Origin: Haloterrigena turkmenica DSM 5511
Lineage (GTDB): Archaea; Halobacteriota; Halobacteria; Halobacteriales; Natrialbaceae
Assembly: GCF_000025325.1 (NCBI RefSeq)
Contig: NC_013747.1
Span: 1 to 64,000 of the forward strand
Reading direction: 5' to 3'
DNA length: 64,000 nucleotides
Shown here: positions 8,969-18,113 of the stretch, piece by piece
Position numbering within the stretch: position 1 is the stretch's first letter
Layout: each line of letters opens with the position of its first letter
Translations under genes and position numbers: made by a program
Notes under the pieces: model-generated
Database searches by the model: none
The model's input: only the letters and a program-made list of their open reading frames with translations
What the model was told of the DNA's origin: nothing

Positions 8969-10144
8969 ATGGCCATGATCAGTGAACATCCGTCGCTATC
9001 CGCCCGGACACTGCTCGACCGGCGGGCGACGGGAATCGAACCGTTTCTCGAGCGCTACACCGCCAACTTCGCGTTCTACGGTTCCGGAAAGGCGGCACTC
9101 TACGACGGGCTCGCGGGACTCGTCACCCCCGGCGAGAACGTCCTCGTTCCCGCGTACTTGCCGGACGCGGTCGTCGAACCGTTTCGCGACCTCGGACTCG
9201 AGCCCCGGTACTACCGCGTTCGGGAGACGCTCGCACCCGATCGCGCCGACCTCGCTGAACGGCTCGACGACGAGACGGCCGCGGTCGTGACGGTCGACTA
9301 CTTCGGGTTTCCACAGCCCGAGCTCGAGGCGGTCGCGTCGCTGCTCGCCGACCGCGACTGCTATCACGTCGACGACAACGCGCACGCGCCGCTCAGCGTC
9401 GACGACGGCACGTTGCTCGGAACCCGCGGTCACCTCGGCGTCACGAGCCTCCGAAAGCTGTTGCCGATTCCGGACGGTGCCGTCCTCTACTGTAACGACG
9501 ACTCGGTCGCCGCGCGACTCGAGCCGTTGTCGTTCGCCGGCGTCCGCGACCGGTTCGGGGTCGACGACTGCCGGTACGTCCTCGAGTCGCTCGCCGGCGA
9601 TCTCCTCGGGACGAACGCGACGGTTCGCCGGGCGGTCGAGCGGCTGGTCGCCGAGCGAGCGGTGTCGGTCCCCGATCCGAAGGCGCGGTACGAGGCCGCG
9701 AAGACGCCGATGTCAAGACTCTCGGCGGCCGTCGTCGCCGCCGCCGATCCGACGGCGATCCGGCGCGCCCGTCGGACCAACTACCTCGCGTGGCGACGCT
9801 GCTTTGACTCCCGGTCCGGTGTCGAAGCCTATCACGAAACCCTTCCCGAGGGAATCTGTCCGCAGGTCTTCCCCCTTCGAACGGGGTCGCCCCAGCGACT
9901 GGTCGCGGCGCTCGAGCGGTGCGGGGTCGCCGCGCACACGTGGCCGCGACTCGCCGCGACCGTCCGCGACGATCCGGCCTACGCGGTCGCGCGGCGACTG
10001 GCTCGAGAGACCGTCGTCCTGCCGGTCCACCAGGGAGTCGATCCCATCGCGATCGAGGCCGTCGACGATCGACTCCGGCGGCGTGCCACGACCGCTAGTC
10101 GATCCGCGCCGCGGCGGTCAGTTCCCCGCGAACGTCGTCGCTGA
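8969..10144 (+). CDS. DegT/DnrJ/EryC1/StrS-like PLP aminotransferase
   Basis: A 391-residue fold-type I PLP protein. It shows the family order: FYGSGKAALYDGL near residue 30 (cofactor phosphate area), VVTVDYFGFPQ, then YHVDDNAHA with the Asp that contacts the pyridine ring, then SLRKLLPIPDGA, whose Lys is the likely Schiff-base residue. Members usually aminate keto sugars for surface glycans. It is divergent from the phosphatase-FemAB operon, which suggests a shared pathway. The last 50 bases overlap the end of the converging HerA-like gene; the C-terminal tail is Arg/Ser-rich and may be non-essential. A second in-frame ATG two codons on is an equal candidate start. Confidence 0.82.
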   Translation: MAMISEHPSLSARTLLDRRATGIEPFLERYTANFAFYGSGKAALYDGLAGLVTPGENVLVPAYLPDAVVEPFRDLGLEPRYYRVRETLAPDRADLAERLDDETAAVVTVDYFGFPQPELEAVASLLADRDCYHVDDNAHAPLSVDDGTLLGTRGHLGVTSLRKLLPIPDGAVLYCNDDSVAARLEPLSFAGVRDRFGVDDCRYVLESLAGDLLGTNATVRRAVERLVAERAVSVPDPKARYEAAKTPMSRLSAAVVAAADPTAIRRARRTNYLAWRRCFDSRSGVEAYHETLPEGICPQVFPLRTGSPQRLVAALERCGVAAHTWPRLAATVRDDPAYAVARRLARETVVLPVHQGVDPIAIEAVDDRLRRRATTASRSAPRRSVPRERRR

Positions 10145-11885
10145 GCGTGTAGGTCCGCTCGGTGGGCCGGTCGAGGACCCCTTCGGTCCGCAGTTCCGAG
10201 AGGAGACTCTGGACGGCGACCGTCGATCGATCGACCCGTTCGGCGAGGACCGCCGTCTCGAGGGGCCCGTCTCGAGCCAGGACGGCCAGCGCGCGTCGCC
10301 CGGTCGCCGCCGTACACTGAGACTGTCCGGCCGCCGTCTCGAGTCGGTCGTCGATCCAGTCGCCCTCGAACAGGGCCTCGAACGACGGGCGTTCGCTCGC
10401 GGTCGTCGTCCGCTCGTCTCGCTCGACTTCGTTTCGCTCGAACTCGTCCCGTTCGACCTCCGTCCGCCCGGTGTCGTTTCGCGTCGTCTCGTCGCGGTCG
10501 CTATCGCTCGTCGCCTCGTCCCGCTTCTCGAGTTCCTCGCGGATCGACGTGAACCCGAACTCGACCGCGTCACCGCCGGCGTGGACGATCTCGTCGTCCG
10601 ACTCCGTCGGGGTCGTCTCGGGCTCGGGCTCGCTCTCCTCGAGTTCGCGAACGCGGTCCCGAAGCCGCTCGTTTTCCTCGCGGAGCCGTTCCACCGTTTC
10701 CGTTCGCGATTCGAGCGTCGTCTCGAGCGTCTCGATGCGTTCGTCTCGCTCCTCGAGTTCCGCCCGAAGCTCGTCGCGCTCGTCCTCGAGGTCGACGATC
10801 TCGTCGTGGAGGCGACGCAGTTCCTCGTCGCTGCCGCCGCCGAGTTCCGTTTGAACCGTCTCCTTCCGGGTCAGCGCGTCGGCCATCTGCTTGGCCGCCG
10901 ACGAGACGTCCCGCGCCGACTCGAGTTCGTCCTCCAGGGTCTCGATCCGTTTCTCCTTCTTCTCGAGTTCGTTCTCGAGTTCGTTGATCCGGTCCTGTTC
11001 GCGCTCCTTACGCTCGGAGATGTTCTCGAGGTCGCCGACCAGCGCGTCCGAGACGGACTTCAGCTCGGGGCGCTCGAAGTCGTCGAGGCCGGGAGTCGCA
11101 CCCGCGTCGAAGGTCCGCTTGCGGCGGAACTGGACCTTTCGGACATCGACCTCGGTCCAGTCGGTCTGGACGAACGCCTGCCCGTCGTTCAGTTCGGAGA
11201 CGAGCTCCGAGTACTCGGTGTCGATGATCCGCCCGACGACCTTGGTGTCGTTGTCCCAGGTCAGCCGGTGCCAGACGAGCCAGTTGGCCTGCGTGATGAA
11301 GTCCTTCTTGACGTCCGCGGGCCGCTGGCTGATGCCGAGGATGCCAAGGCCGTGTTTGCGCCCGCGCTTGCTGATCTTGATCAACAGGTTCCCCGTCTCG
11401 CCGACGCCGCCGCCCTCGGGGATGTACTCGTGGACCTCCTCGACCACGAGCAGGAAGGGCTTCTTCATCTTCTTCTCCTTGACGAACAGCTGGCGGGCGA
11501 TCTTGCGCAGCAGTTCGTCGGCCACCTCTTCGTCGAGGTAGCCCGAGACGTCTAAGATGATCGGAACGTTCTCCTCGAGCGCGAGGCTCGCCATCTGTTC
11601 GGCGTGTTCGGGCCCGATCTGGATGTCGCACTCCTCGTCGGCGCCGGCGTGGAGCATCTCGTACTCCTCTTTGAGCCCGTAGTACTCGCCGTCGGTGTCG
11701 ACGATCAGGAGGGGAAAGCCCGCCTCGAGTAACTCCTCGGCGATGACCGACGCGGTGTTCGACTTCCCCGAGCCCGACTTGCCGGTCACGAACCCGCGGC
11801 CGGTCAGCAGTTCGACGACCGGGAGCCGCAGCTCCGATCCATCGTCGGTTTCGCCGACCAGAATCTGGCGCTGGTCGCTCACCAA
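10095..11885 (-). CDS. HerA-like DNA-translocase ATPase with coiled coil and winged-helix tail
   Basis: A 596-residue hexameric-type ATPase. Residues 1-300 are a HerA/FtsK-like domain, with Walker A TGKSGSGKSNTAS near residue 35 and Walker B FLLVVEEVHEY. Residues about 305-440 are a long Glu/Arg/Lys-rich coiled coil, followed by an acidic linker, and the last 80 residues (AVLAERVDRSTVAVQSLLSE) look like a winged helix. HerA proteins pump DNA in archaeal end resection, usually with NurA, Mre11 and Rad50; none of these is next door. The 9-bp-phased array and parA lie immediately upstream on the other strand, so a role in chromosome handling is plausible (inference). A TATA-like box sits about 33 bases before the start. 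Confidence 0.88.
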   Translation of the reverse strand: MVSDQRQILVGETDDGSELRLPVVELLTGRGFVTGKSGSGKSNTASVIAEELLEAGFPLLIVDTDGEYYGLKEEYEMLHAGADEECDIQIGPEHAEQMASLALEENVPIILDVSGYLDEEVADELLRKIARQLFVKEKKMKKPFLLVVEEVHEYIPEGGGVGETGNLLIKISKRGRKHGLGILGISQRPADVKKDFITQANWLVWHRLTWDNDTKVVGRIIDTEYSELVSELNDGQAFVQTDWTEVDVRKVQFRRKRTFDAGATPGLDDFERPELKSVSDALVGDLENISERKEREQDRINELENELEKKEKRIETLEDELESARDVSSAAKQMADALTRKETVQTELGGGSDEELRRLHDEIVDLEDERDELRAELEERDERIETLETTLESRTETVERLREENERLRDRVRELEESEPEPETTPTESDDEIVHAGGDAVEFGFTSIREELEKRDEATSDSDRDETTRNDTGRTEVERDEFERNEVERDERTTTASERPSFEALFEGDWIDDRLETAAGQSQCTAATGRRALAVLARDGPLETAVLAERVDRSTVAVQSLLSELRTEGVLDRPTERTYTLSDDVRGELTAAARID

Positions 11886-11913
11886 CGCATCACCTCGAGC
11901 GCGCGCGACGAAT

Positions 11914-11923
11914 TCATATATGG
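11914..11923 (-). promoter_or_regulatory. TATA-like box of the HerA-like gene
   Basis: Reads TCATATATGG on the plus strand, an A+T-rich core about 33 bases before the ATG at 11885. It lies just outside the heptad array that begins at 12006. Confidence 0.45.
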
Positions 11924-12005
11924 GTACACTCCGAACACGGCACCTTGAATATTGGCCTCGTCCGGTGGATTCGGGTGTTTCTGCTGGATCGATCGCTGTG
12001 TCTCT

Positions 12006-12877
12006 TCACAGTTGAGACAGTGCACAACGTGTAGACCGTTTACACCGTGTGATACGTCTTTTGCGTGAACAAATCACACTCAACTGCTATCGACCCTCCC
12101 GTCGTGACCGACTGCATCCGCTCGAGTCGTGAGGTACGGCGTACTCTTCGGAAGAGTGGACAGTTTGACCAGTGATACATTCTAAACAGTGCATCGGGTG
12201 GTCTCGAGTTCGTCCGATATGAGCCGACCGCCTCGCGTTTCAGTTCAGGTTCCCGCCGTGAGAACACGGTGAATAATTTGTAGGACGTGTGCACCGTTAA
12301 CGATTCTTCCACTGTCTACACTTCGTACGATGTCTAAACTGTGTGAGAATCATCGAAATACAGTAACGGCTTTTACAGCCGATATACTACTTGAAAACCG
12401 TCCCAGAACTACACCGTCTACACTTCGTCGGGTTATCTGAATCGGTACACCGTTCACACCGTATAGAATGTGTAGACTGTTTCCACTACTGTTAAGTTAT
12501 CTTATCCGAATGATAGACGTGTTACTCGCCGCGTCCGATCGCGTCGATCTCGACCCATGACTGATCCGATGTCTCCACTGTGTAGACGCTTTCCACTTAG
12601 GGAAACGTTCGCACGGGCGGCTCCCACTCCCGTTCCATCCTCTCGACACCGTTCAAACTGTGCATACCGTTTGAACTGTGCTCGAGGTCCGAACCGTTTC
12701 GACTGCTTCCGACGTTCGGACCGTGGACGATCCGTCCCACGTCGACCGCGGAACGTCGTTCGCGGAATCCTGCTCGCACTGATCGGAGCCGCTAGCCCGC
12801 AGATTCAAGACGGTTTGCACATTCTACACGGTGTACACGGTGGAAGCGGTCTTCGACGTTCGAACCGTTCGCACCGC
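12006..12877. repeat. array of ~39 heptads (NNACNGT) at 9-bp spacing; candidate centromere/operator
   Basis: The non-coding gap between herA-like and parA holds heptads of type ACACCGT, AGACTGT, CCACTGT, AAACTGT and GAACTGT. Within blocks they start exactly 9 bases apart: 12006-12051 (6 units); 12264-12336 (7); 12411-12483 (7, with two register-keeping gaps); 12566-12593 (4); 12646-12736 (about 9). A last block in opposite orientation starts at 12810, 12819, 12828, 12837, 12846 and 12855, just before parA. The count is by eye and includes degenerate members. Long arrays of short phased sites next to parA are typical of centromeres bound by ribbon-helix-helix proteins on plasmids. The region is clearly less G+C rich than its flanks, and no gene is seen in it. 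Confidence 0.8.
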
Positions 12878-12917
12878 TCCCGCTCGAGATCGGCCGCGGC
12901 GACGGACCTTCCCACAC

Positions 12918-13754
12918 ATGACGACTGACACCCCACGCGCCGTCAGCGTCGCCCTGCAGAAGGGCGGCGTCGGCAAGACGACCCTCGCGATCAACCTCGC
13001 CGAACGACTCGCCAACCGCGACAACGACGTCCTGCTCGTCGACTTAGACCAGCAGGGCAACGCCACCGAAGGCGTCGGCCTGAGCGACGCCTACACGAGC
13101 GACGTCCATATCGGAGATATTCTCGAAGACGGCACCGAGACGACGCTCGGCGACGTGATCCGCTCGGCGGGCGCCTTCGACGTGCTACCGGCCCACGAGG
13201 ATTTAGACAGCGTCGAGAACAGCATCCGCAGCGCGACCTTCGGCGAACTCTGGATCCGAAACGAGATCGTCGATCCGGTCCTCGGCGACACCTACGACTA
13301 CGTCGTCGTCGACTCGCCGCCGAACCTCGGGCCGCTGGCCGACGCCTCGCTCATCTCCACCCAGAACGTCATCGTCCCGCTGCGGATGAGCGAACCCAGC
13401 GTCAGCGGCTTCGAGCGGATGTACACCCAGCAGATCGGCCCGATCCGCAAGGAGATCGACCTCGACATCATGGCGATCGTCCCCAACTCGCTGGCCGGCG
13501 ACAACGAGGAAAAGCGTATCATCACCGACTTAGAGGAGTCCCAGTTCGGCGAGTTCCTGCCCCAGTTCGCCCGCTCGGAGCACTTCGACGATCCAGACTC
13601 GCCCGGCCCCGGCCTGCGCGAGCGGATCGCCTTCCGTCGGGCCTGGCGCGAGGGCGTCCCGCTCGCCGAATACGACCCTGACAACGACATGCTCGATCGT
13701 TTGGACGAACTCGCCGCCATCGTCGAGCGCGGAGGTGTCGCCGATGCCCGATGA
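12918..13754 (+). CDS. parA: ParA-family partition ATPase
   Basis: A 278-residue ParA/Soj/MinD-type ATPase. It has the deviant Walker A KGGVGKTT at residues 15-22, with the signature Lys, then LLVDLDQQGNATEG and VVVDSPPNLGPLAD (Walker B region). There is no N-terminal DNA-binding extension, as in the short (Ib-like) ParAs. It would form the dynamic filament or gradient that moves DNA bound by its partner. The start was placed at the ATG before TTDTPRAV; the longer frame runs through heptad repeats and was rejected. The heptad array reaches up to the promoter region, suggesting autoregulation by the partner. The next gene overlaps by 11 bases. Confidence 0.92.
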   Translation: MTTDTPRAVSVALQKGGVGKTTLAINLAERLANRDNDVLLVDLDQQGNATEGVGLSDAYTSDVHIGDILEDGTETTLGDVIRSAGAFDVLPAHEDLDSVENSIRSATFGELWIRNEIVDPVLGDTYDYVVVDSPPNLGPLADASLISTQNVIVPLRMSEPSVSGFERMYTQQIGPIRKEIDLDIMAIVPNSLAGDNEEKRIITDLEESQFGEFLPQFARSEHFDDPDSPGPGLRERIAFRRAWREGVPLAEYDPDNDMLDRLDELAAIVERGGVADAR

Positions 13755-14214
13755 CAACCGCTTCGCTGGACTGAGCGATGCCGTCGAGGACGATTCAGAC
13801 GAGGAATCGAGCGCCGAATCGGCGGCTGCCGAGTCCTCGAGCGAGGAGACCGATTCGACGACGACCGGAGACGATGCGTCTGCACCCGAATCCGAGACCG
13901 ATGGCGACTCGAGCGCCGAGACGGCGGAACCCGATGTCGATGGCGATACCGCTGACGACGCCAGCGCTGATGACGCCAACACTGACGACCCGACGGCGTT
14001 CCCGTTCGACGCGACCGAGAAGAAGACGGTGTACGTCCGCCCGGAGACGCTCGCCGATCTAGACGACGCGCGCGCGTTGGTCGACGCGCAGTTGCGAACG
14101 GACCACGACGTTCGCGATCTGACCGGTCGCGAGTTCTACGACGCCGTCTTCCGGCTCGCGGCCGCGGACACCGAGGGCGTGATCGACGAGATTCTCGAGG
14201 CCCGCGAGGAGTAG
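13744..14214 (+). CDS. acidic ParA partner, probable centromere-binding protein
   Basis: A 156-residue protein that overlaps the end of parA by 11 bases, so the pair is probably co-translated. Residues about 11-85 are an acidic Ser/Asp/Glu/Thr tail that looks unstructured. The C-terminal 65 residues contain KKTVYVRPETLADLDDARA, then DVRDLTGREFYDAVFRLAA. This strand-helix-helix order resembles a ribbon-helix-helix DNA-binding fold, although I do not recognise a named family. Small RHH proteins with a flexible tail (ParG, omega, CopG-like) are the classic partners of short ParAs. It is the natural candidate to bind the heptad array (inference). No ParB-type HTH is seen. Confidence 0.75.
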   Translation: MPDDNRFAGLSDAVEDDSDEESSAESAAAESSSEETDSTTTGDDASAPESETDGDSSAETAEPDVDGDTADDASADDANTDDPTAFPFDATEKKTVYVRPETLADLDDARALVDAQLRTDHDVRDLTGREFYDAVFRLAAADTEGVIDEILEAREE

Positions 14215-16215
14215 CTACTCGTCGCCAACGCTCCCGTCGATCTCGTCATCCCCGTCGCTTGTGCCGTTTCCGTCCTTTTCATCGGTTTCATCGGCGTCGT
14301 CGGCTTCGGAACCCTCGTCGCGTTCGACGTTCTGCTCGCGGATCGTCATCCCCTTGCGGCCGAGGTGCTGGAGCTGTTTGCGGGCGAAGTCCTCCTCGCG
14401 GGTCCCTCGCGTCGCGAGCACGTAGACGAGCGCACCACCGGCGGGGCGCATCGTCCGCCCGGCTCGCTGGGTTCCCTGCCGTCGGGAGCCGCCGAGTCCC
14501 GAGGCGACGATCGCCAGATCGGCCGTCGGGAGGTCGATCCCCTCGTCGCCGACCCGCGAAACGATGAGGAGGTCCCGCTCGTTCCGCCGGAACTCATCGA
14601 GCAGTCGCCGGCGCTCGTGGTGGGGCGTCTCACCGCTGAGGAACGGAACATCGAGGGCGGCCGAGAGGTCCTTCCCCTGCTCTAAGTAGTCGACGAATAC
14701 CAGCGCCTTCGAGTCGGGGTGGGCCGACAGCAGGTAGCGCACCTCGTCGACCTTCCCGCGATTCTTCGCGGCGATCCGGTACTTCTCCTGGCCGTCCGCG
14801 GAGGCGTAGGCGTTGCCCTGCTCGTCGTCACCCCACGGGACGTAGCGGATCTCGAGTTCCGGTTCGGCGACGAAGCCGGCCTCGAACAGCGCCTCCCAGT
14901 CGGTACCGATCGGCGGACCCACGAGGGTGAAGATCTCCTGCTGGCGGTCGTCCTCACGGATCGGGCTGGCAGAGAGGCCGAGTCGGTGTTTGGACTGCAA
15001 ATGGGTACTTCGGCGGTAGACGTCCGACGGGACGTGCTGGCACTCGTCGAAGATCACCAGCCCCCACTCGCGGTCGTCGAACAGCGAGCGGTGGCGATCC
15101 ATCCCCGCGATCTGGTAGGTCGCGATCGTCACCGGCCGGACCTCCTTGCGCCCGCCGTGGTACTGGCCGATCTGCTCCGGTTCGAGCGAGGTGTACTCGA
15201 GGATTGTGTCGGCCCACTGCCGGGCCAGATCGCGGCTCGGCACCAGAATCAGGGTCTCGCCGTCGACGTGAGCCATCGCCCCCATCGCGGCGACGGTCTT
15301 CCCGCTTCCCGGCGGCCCGACGAAGACGCCCTCGCCGGCCTCCGCGAAGCGGTCGACCCACGTTCGCTGGTAGTCTCGCAGTCGAACCTCGAGGTCGACG
15401 GGAAGCTCCTCGCCGGACTCGAGCTCGCGATGATCCTGCACCGGGTAGCCAGCCTCGTAGAGGATTCGCTTGATCGCGGCCTCCGAGCCCTCACGAACCC
15501 AGTCCTCGGTGTCAGATATCGGCGCGTGGACGTGTTCTTCGTCGAGTTTCTGCCGCGCGACGTTGCCCATAATCTCGGGACTCTTGGCCTCGAGGACGGT
15601 ATAGCCCTCTTCGTGGGTCGTCAGCCGGAACTGGTGGGCCCGATCCCACTGGCTCCGGACCCACTCCTCGAGTCCCTCGGAGCGCTGGCCGAGCGCCTGG
15701 CGCATCGTCCGGGCCAGCGCCTCCCAGGAGTCGTGGGGCGCCTGCCAGATGTCCTCGGGCCTGACGACGTAGCGATACCCCTGCTCGCTGTTCCCGTCCG
15801 CGAGGTGGGCGAACTGGGCGAGTTGCGCGCGGGTAAACTGGTCCGGTCGATCGACGATTATCTCGCGGCGCTTCGGGAAGACGACGACGCGCTCCCGGTC
15901 CGTGAGGTCCTCGAGTTCGCTGGGATACCAGACGACGGGATCCGTTTCGACGGCGAGGCGCTGGACGGCCTCTCGGTCCGCGAGGAACTCGAGTTCCTTG
16001 CGGGCCCGTTCCTGAGTGATATCCAGAGCCCGGGAGAGTGCGGCGGCGGTGAGCACCGGTCGCCCTGCCTCCTGCGATGCGTCGTGAAAGTCCGCGAGCG
16101 TGAACTGCTCGTCGTCCTGCTCGTCTCCGGTGGGATCGCTGTCCCCGTCGGCCGCTGGATCCTCGGGTCGCTGGCTCTCGCCACCGGTCGCTTCCGAAGC
16201 ACGTTCGTCGGTCAC
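14215..16215 (-). CDS. XPB/Rad25-like superfamily 2 DNA helicase
   Basis: A 666-residue SF2 helicase. The N-terminal 60 residues are acidic, followed by a winged-helix-like segment (LTAAALSRALDITQERARKEL). The motor domains lie at about 280-600: Walker A GPPGSGKTVAA, motif II FDECQ in place of the usual DEAH/DEVH, motif III LGLSASPIR, and motif VI QRAGRTMRP. An acidic tail follows. XPB-like helicases open DNA in repair and transcription. The stop codon abuts the end of the ParA partner gene (14214/14215), so the two transcripts converge with no space for a separate terminator. Its link to partition is positional only. Confidence 0.88.
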   Translation of the reverse strand: MTDERASEATGGESQRPEDPAADGDSDPTGDEQDDEQFTLADFHDASQEAGRPVLTAAALSRALDITQERARKELEFLADREAVQRLAVETDPVVWYPSELEDLTDRERVVVFPKRREIIVDRPDQFTRAQLAQFAHLADGNSEQGYRYVVRPEDIWQAPHDSWEALARTMRQALGQRSEGLEEWVRSQWDRAHQFRLTTHEEGYTVLEAKSPEIMGNVARQKLDEEHVHAPISDTEDWVREGSEAAIKRILYEAGYPVQDHRELESGEELPVDLEVRLRDYQRTWVDRFAEAGEGVFVGPPGSGKTVAAMGAMAHVDGETLILVPSRDLARQWADTILEYTSLEPEQIGQYHGGRKEVRPVTIATYQIAGMDRHRSLFDDREWGLVIFDECQHVPSDVYRRSTHLQSKHRLGLSASPIREDDRQQEIFTLVGPPIGTDWEALFEAGFVAEPELEIRYVPWGDDEQGNAYASADGQEKYRIAAKNRGKVDEVRYLLSAHPDSKALVFVDYLEQGKDLSAALDVPFLSGETPHHERRRLLDEFRRNERDLLIVSRVGDEGIDLPTADLAIVASGLGGSRRQGTQRAGRTMRPAGGALVYVLATRGTREEDFARKQLQHLGRKGMTIREQNVERDEGSEADDADETDEKDGNGTSDGDDEIDGSVGDE

Positions 16216-16291
16216 TGGCCGGTCGTAACGGCGGTGCGGGTAAACCGATTTCGTTCGACTCGATTGCGAATCGCGTCCGCCGCGACGGGAA

Positions 16292-18106
16292 CTAGAGGAA
16301 GACGTCTATCAGTCCGACGGTCACCGCGTACAGCACCATCGAGGTCGTCAGGGCGCGGCCGACGTGGTAGCCGATCAGCGCCCGATCGACGCCGTGGCGC
16401 AGGGCGATCGAGAGCGGCAGCAGGATGAAACACAGCATGACGAGGTAGATCCCGATCACGATCGCGAGGGGTTCGGCGGGGAACGCGGCCGCGTCGACTT
16501 CGCTCGAGGTGAATACGTTCTGGCTGGCCATCATCGCGGCCATGCCGACGGTGACACCAGCGACCATTGGCGCGAAGTACGCGGCCGTGGCGTCGAGCGT
16601 TCCCGTCACCTTTGCGAGATTCCGTTTCGTCTCGGCTTCGACCTCCGATAGCTCCTCTAAGTGGTCGGCCATAGAGACGATCGCCCGTCCAGCAGGCTTG
16701 CCCTCCTTCGACGCGATCGCCAACAGCGCAGCCGTGCCTCGAGCGCGGGGACTGGGAACGTCCTCGAGCGCGCCGTGGGGGCCGAGGAACGCCGATTCGA
16801 CGCCGATCTGGAGGCGTCGCTGCAGTCCGGCGGCGCGTTCGAAGACGGCGCCGGTCTCCCCCGGGACGCGGGTCGCCGCGAGGTCGACCGCCGACTCGAC
16901 GGACTCGCCGTCGGAGACCTGCCGGCCGACGATGTAGAGGGCGTCGGTGAGGTGGTCCTCGACCTCGCGAACGTAGTGACGGACCGCGAGGATCGGGCCG
17001 TAGACGGCCAGCAGCGCGACACCGACCGCGAAGCCGCCGGCGACGATCGGCGCGAGATGTGCGGGGCCGACCGCGTCTACGATCGCGTAGACGCCGATCC
17101 CGGCGAGGACGCCCCACAGTGCCCGGAGCCACAGCCGGTCGGGAACGTCGGGATGGTCACGCCCGATCGTCGGCGGCGGAAACGCGACCGGTCGACGAAC
17201 GAGTAGGTACAGCCCCGCGACGACCAGACAGGCTGGCAACACGACGTTGTAGAGGAAGACCAGGACCCAGATGTTGATCGAGACGCCGACCATCGGAACC
17301 GTCGGGACGAGCGCGATCAGCGCCAGCGGGATCATGATCCCGAACGCGAACAGCCCGGTCGTCAGCGTCCGAATCGAGGCCGTAAATTCCGCCATCTGGT
17401 TGCGTGTTCCGTCGAGAACCGCTGCGAGCGACCGATCGAGCGTCCGCTCGCGTTCGCCTGCCGGCGCGTCCTGGGCCGCCGCGAGCAGATGCGCCGAGCG
17501 CCGAAGCGCCGGGAATCGATCGGCCCACACCTCGGTGAACGAGAGTATCCCCGTCTCCGGCGTCCCGATCGAGCGGTCGATGTGTGCCGCGAGATCGGCG
17601 GCGAGCGGGCCCGTTCCGGTGTCGGCCGCGAACCGGACGGCGCTCTCGAGCGACGGCTGGACCTGCATGCGGAGGACGGCGCGACCGATGAGGTTCGGCG
17701 TCTCGCCGAGCGCTTCCGTCCGCCGGAACGCGGCCTGGAGACGCGGGAGCGACCGAACTGTGTAGATCGTCGCGACCGGCGCCACGAGAGTGAAAAACAG
17801 AACGAACGAGAGCGGCGCTCCCAGTGGGAGCAACAGGAGTGGCGGCACTACTGCTAAGATACCGGCCCCGTATCCCGCTCGAACGATCGTCTCGGCGTTG
17901 TGGGCTGAACCGACGAACGATAGCGCTTCCTCGAGGTCGTCGGACGGTTCGACGGCGGCGGGATAGAGTGTGGCGAGCGAACGAACGAGCGTCGCGCGCC
18001 AGCCATCGGGCGCGGTATCGGAGCGTTCGTCCGTAATTCCGGCGCCGTCCCTGATCTCCGTCGTGCCGACGCGGGAGACGGTCGCGGAGTCGGATGAACG
18101 AGCCAT
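16292..18106 (-). CDS. type IV pilus/secretion membrane platform protein (TadC/PilC-like, T2SSF)
   Basis: A 604-residue polytopic membrane protein, the inner-membrane platform partner of the secretion ATPase encoded just upstream (7-base gap). It holds two T2SSF-like repeats, each a cytoplasmic helical part followed by a pair of membrane segments: hydrophobic stretches near residues 75-115, 240-300, 325-370 and 505-600. Archaeal pilus and flagellum platforms (PilC, FlaJ) have this double arrangement. The start was taken at the ATG before ARSSDSA; the longer frame overlaps the ATPase gene and was rejected. No prepilin gene is recognised in the window. Confidence 0.85.
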   Translation of the reverse strand: MARSSDSATVSRVGTTEIRDGAGITDERSDTAPDGWRATLVRSLATLYPAAVEPSDDLEEALSFVGSAHNAETIVRAGYGAGILAVVPPLLLLPLGAPLSFVLFFTLVAPVATIYTVRSLPRLQAAFRRTEALGETPNLIGRAVLRMQVQPSLESAVRFAADTGTGPLAADLAAHIDRSIGTPETGILSFTEVWADRFPALRRSAHLLAAAQDAPAGERERTLDRSLAAVLDGTRNQMAEFTASIRTLTTGLFAFGIMIPLALIALVPTVPMVGVSINIWVLVFLYNVVLPACLVVAGLYLLVRRPVAFPPPTIGRDHPDVPDRLWLRALWGVLAGIGVYAIVDAVGPAHLAPIVAGGFAVGVALLAVYGPILAVRHYVREVEDHLTDALYIVGRQVSDGESVESAVDLAATRVPGETGAVFERAAGLQRRLQIGVESAFLGPHGALEDVPSPRARGTAALLAIASKEGKPAGRAIVSMADHLEELSEVEAETKRNLAKVTGTLDATAAYFAPMVAGVTVGMAAMMASQNVFTSSEVDAAAFPAEPLAIVIGIYLVMLCFILLPLSIALRHGVDRALIGYHVGRALTTSMVLYAVTVGLIDVFL

Positions 18107-18113
18107 CGATTGG

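Noticed and set aside
9477-11555. Antisense frame of 692 residues opposite the HerA-like gene
   Set aside because: Arg/Pro/Leu-biased shadow; the minus strand carries clear Walker motifs and a coiled coil.
12006-12877. Heptad array considered as a replication origin
   Set aside because: No Orc1/Cdc6 gene is adjacent and no origin recognition box was recognised; the parA context favours partition, although an origin role is not excluded.
14719-16428. Plus-strand frame of 569 residues opposite the helicase
   Set aside because: No motifs, composition of an antisense shadow; the helicase motifs are on the other strand.
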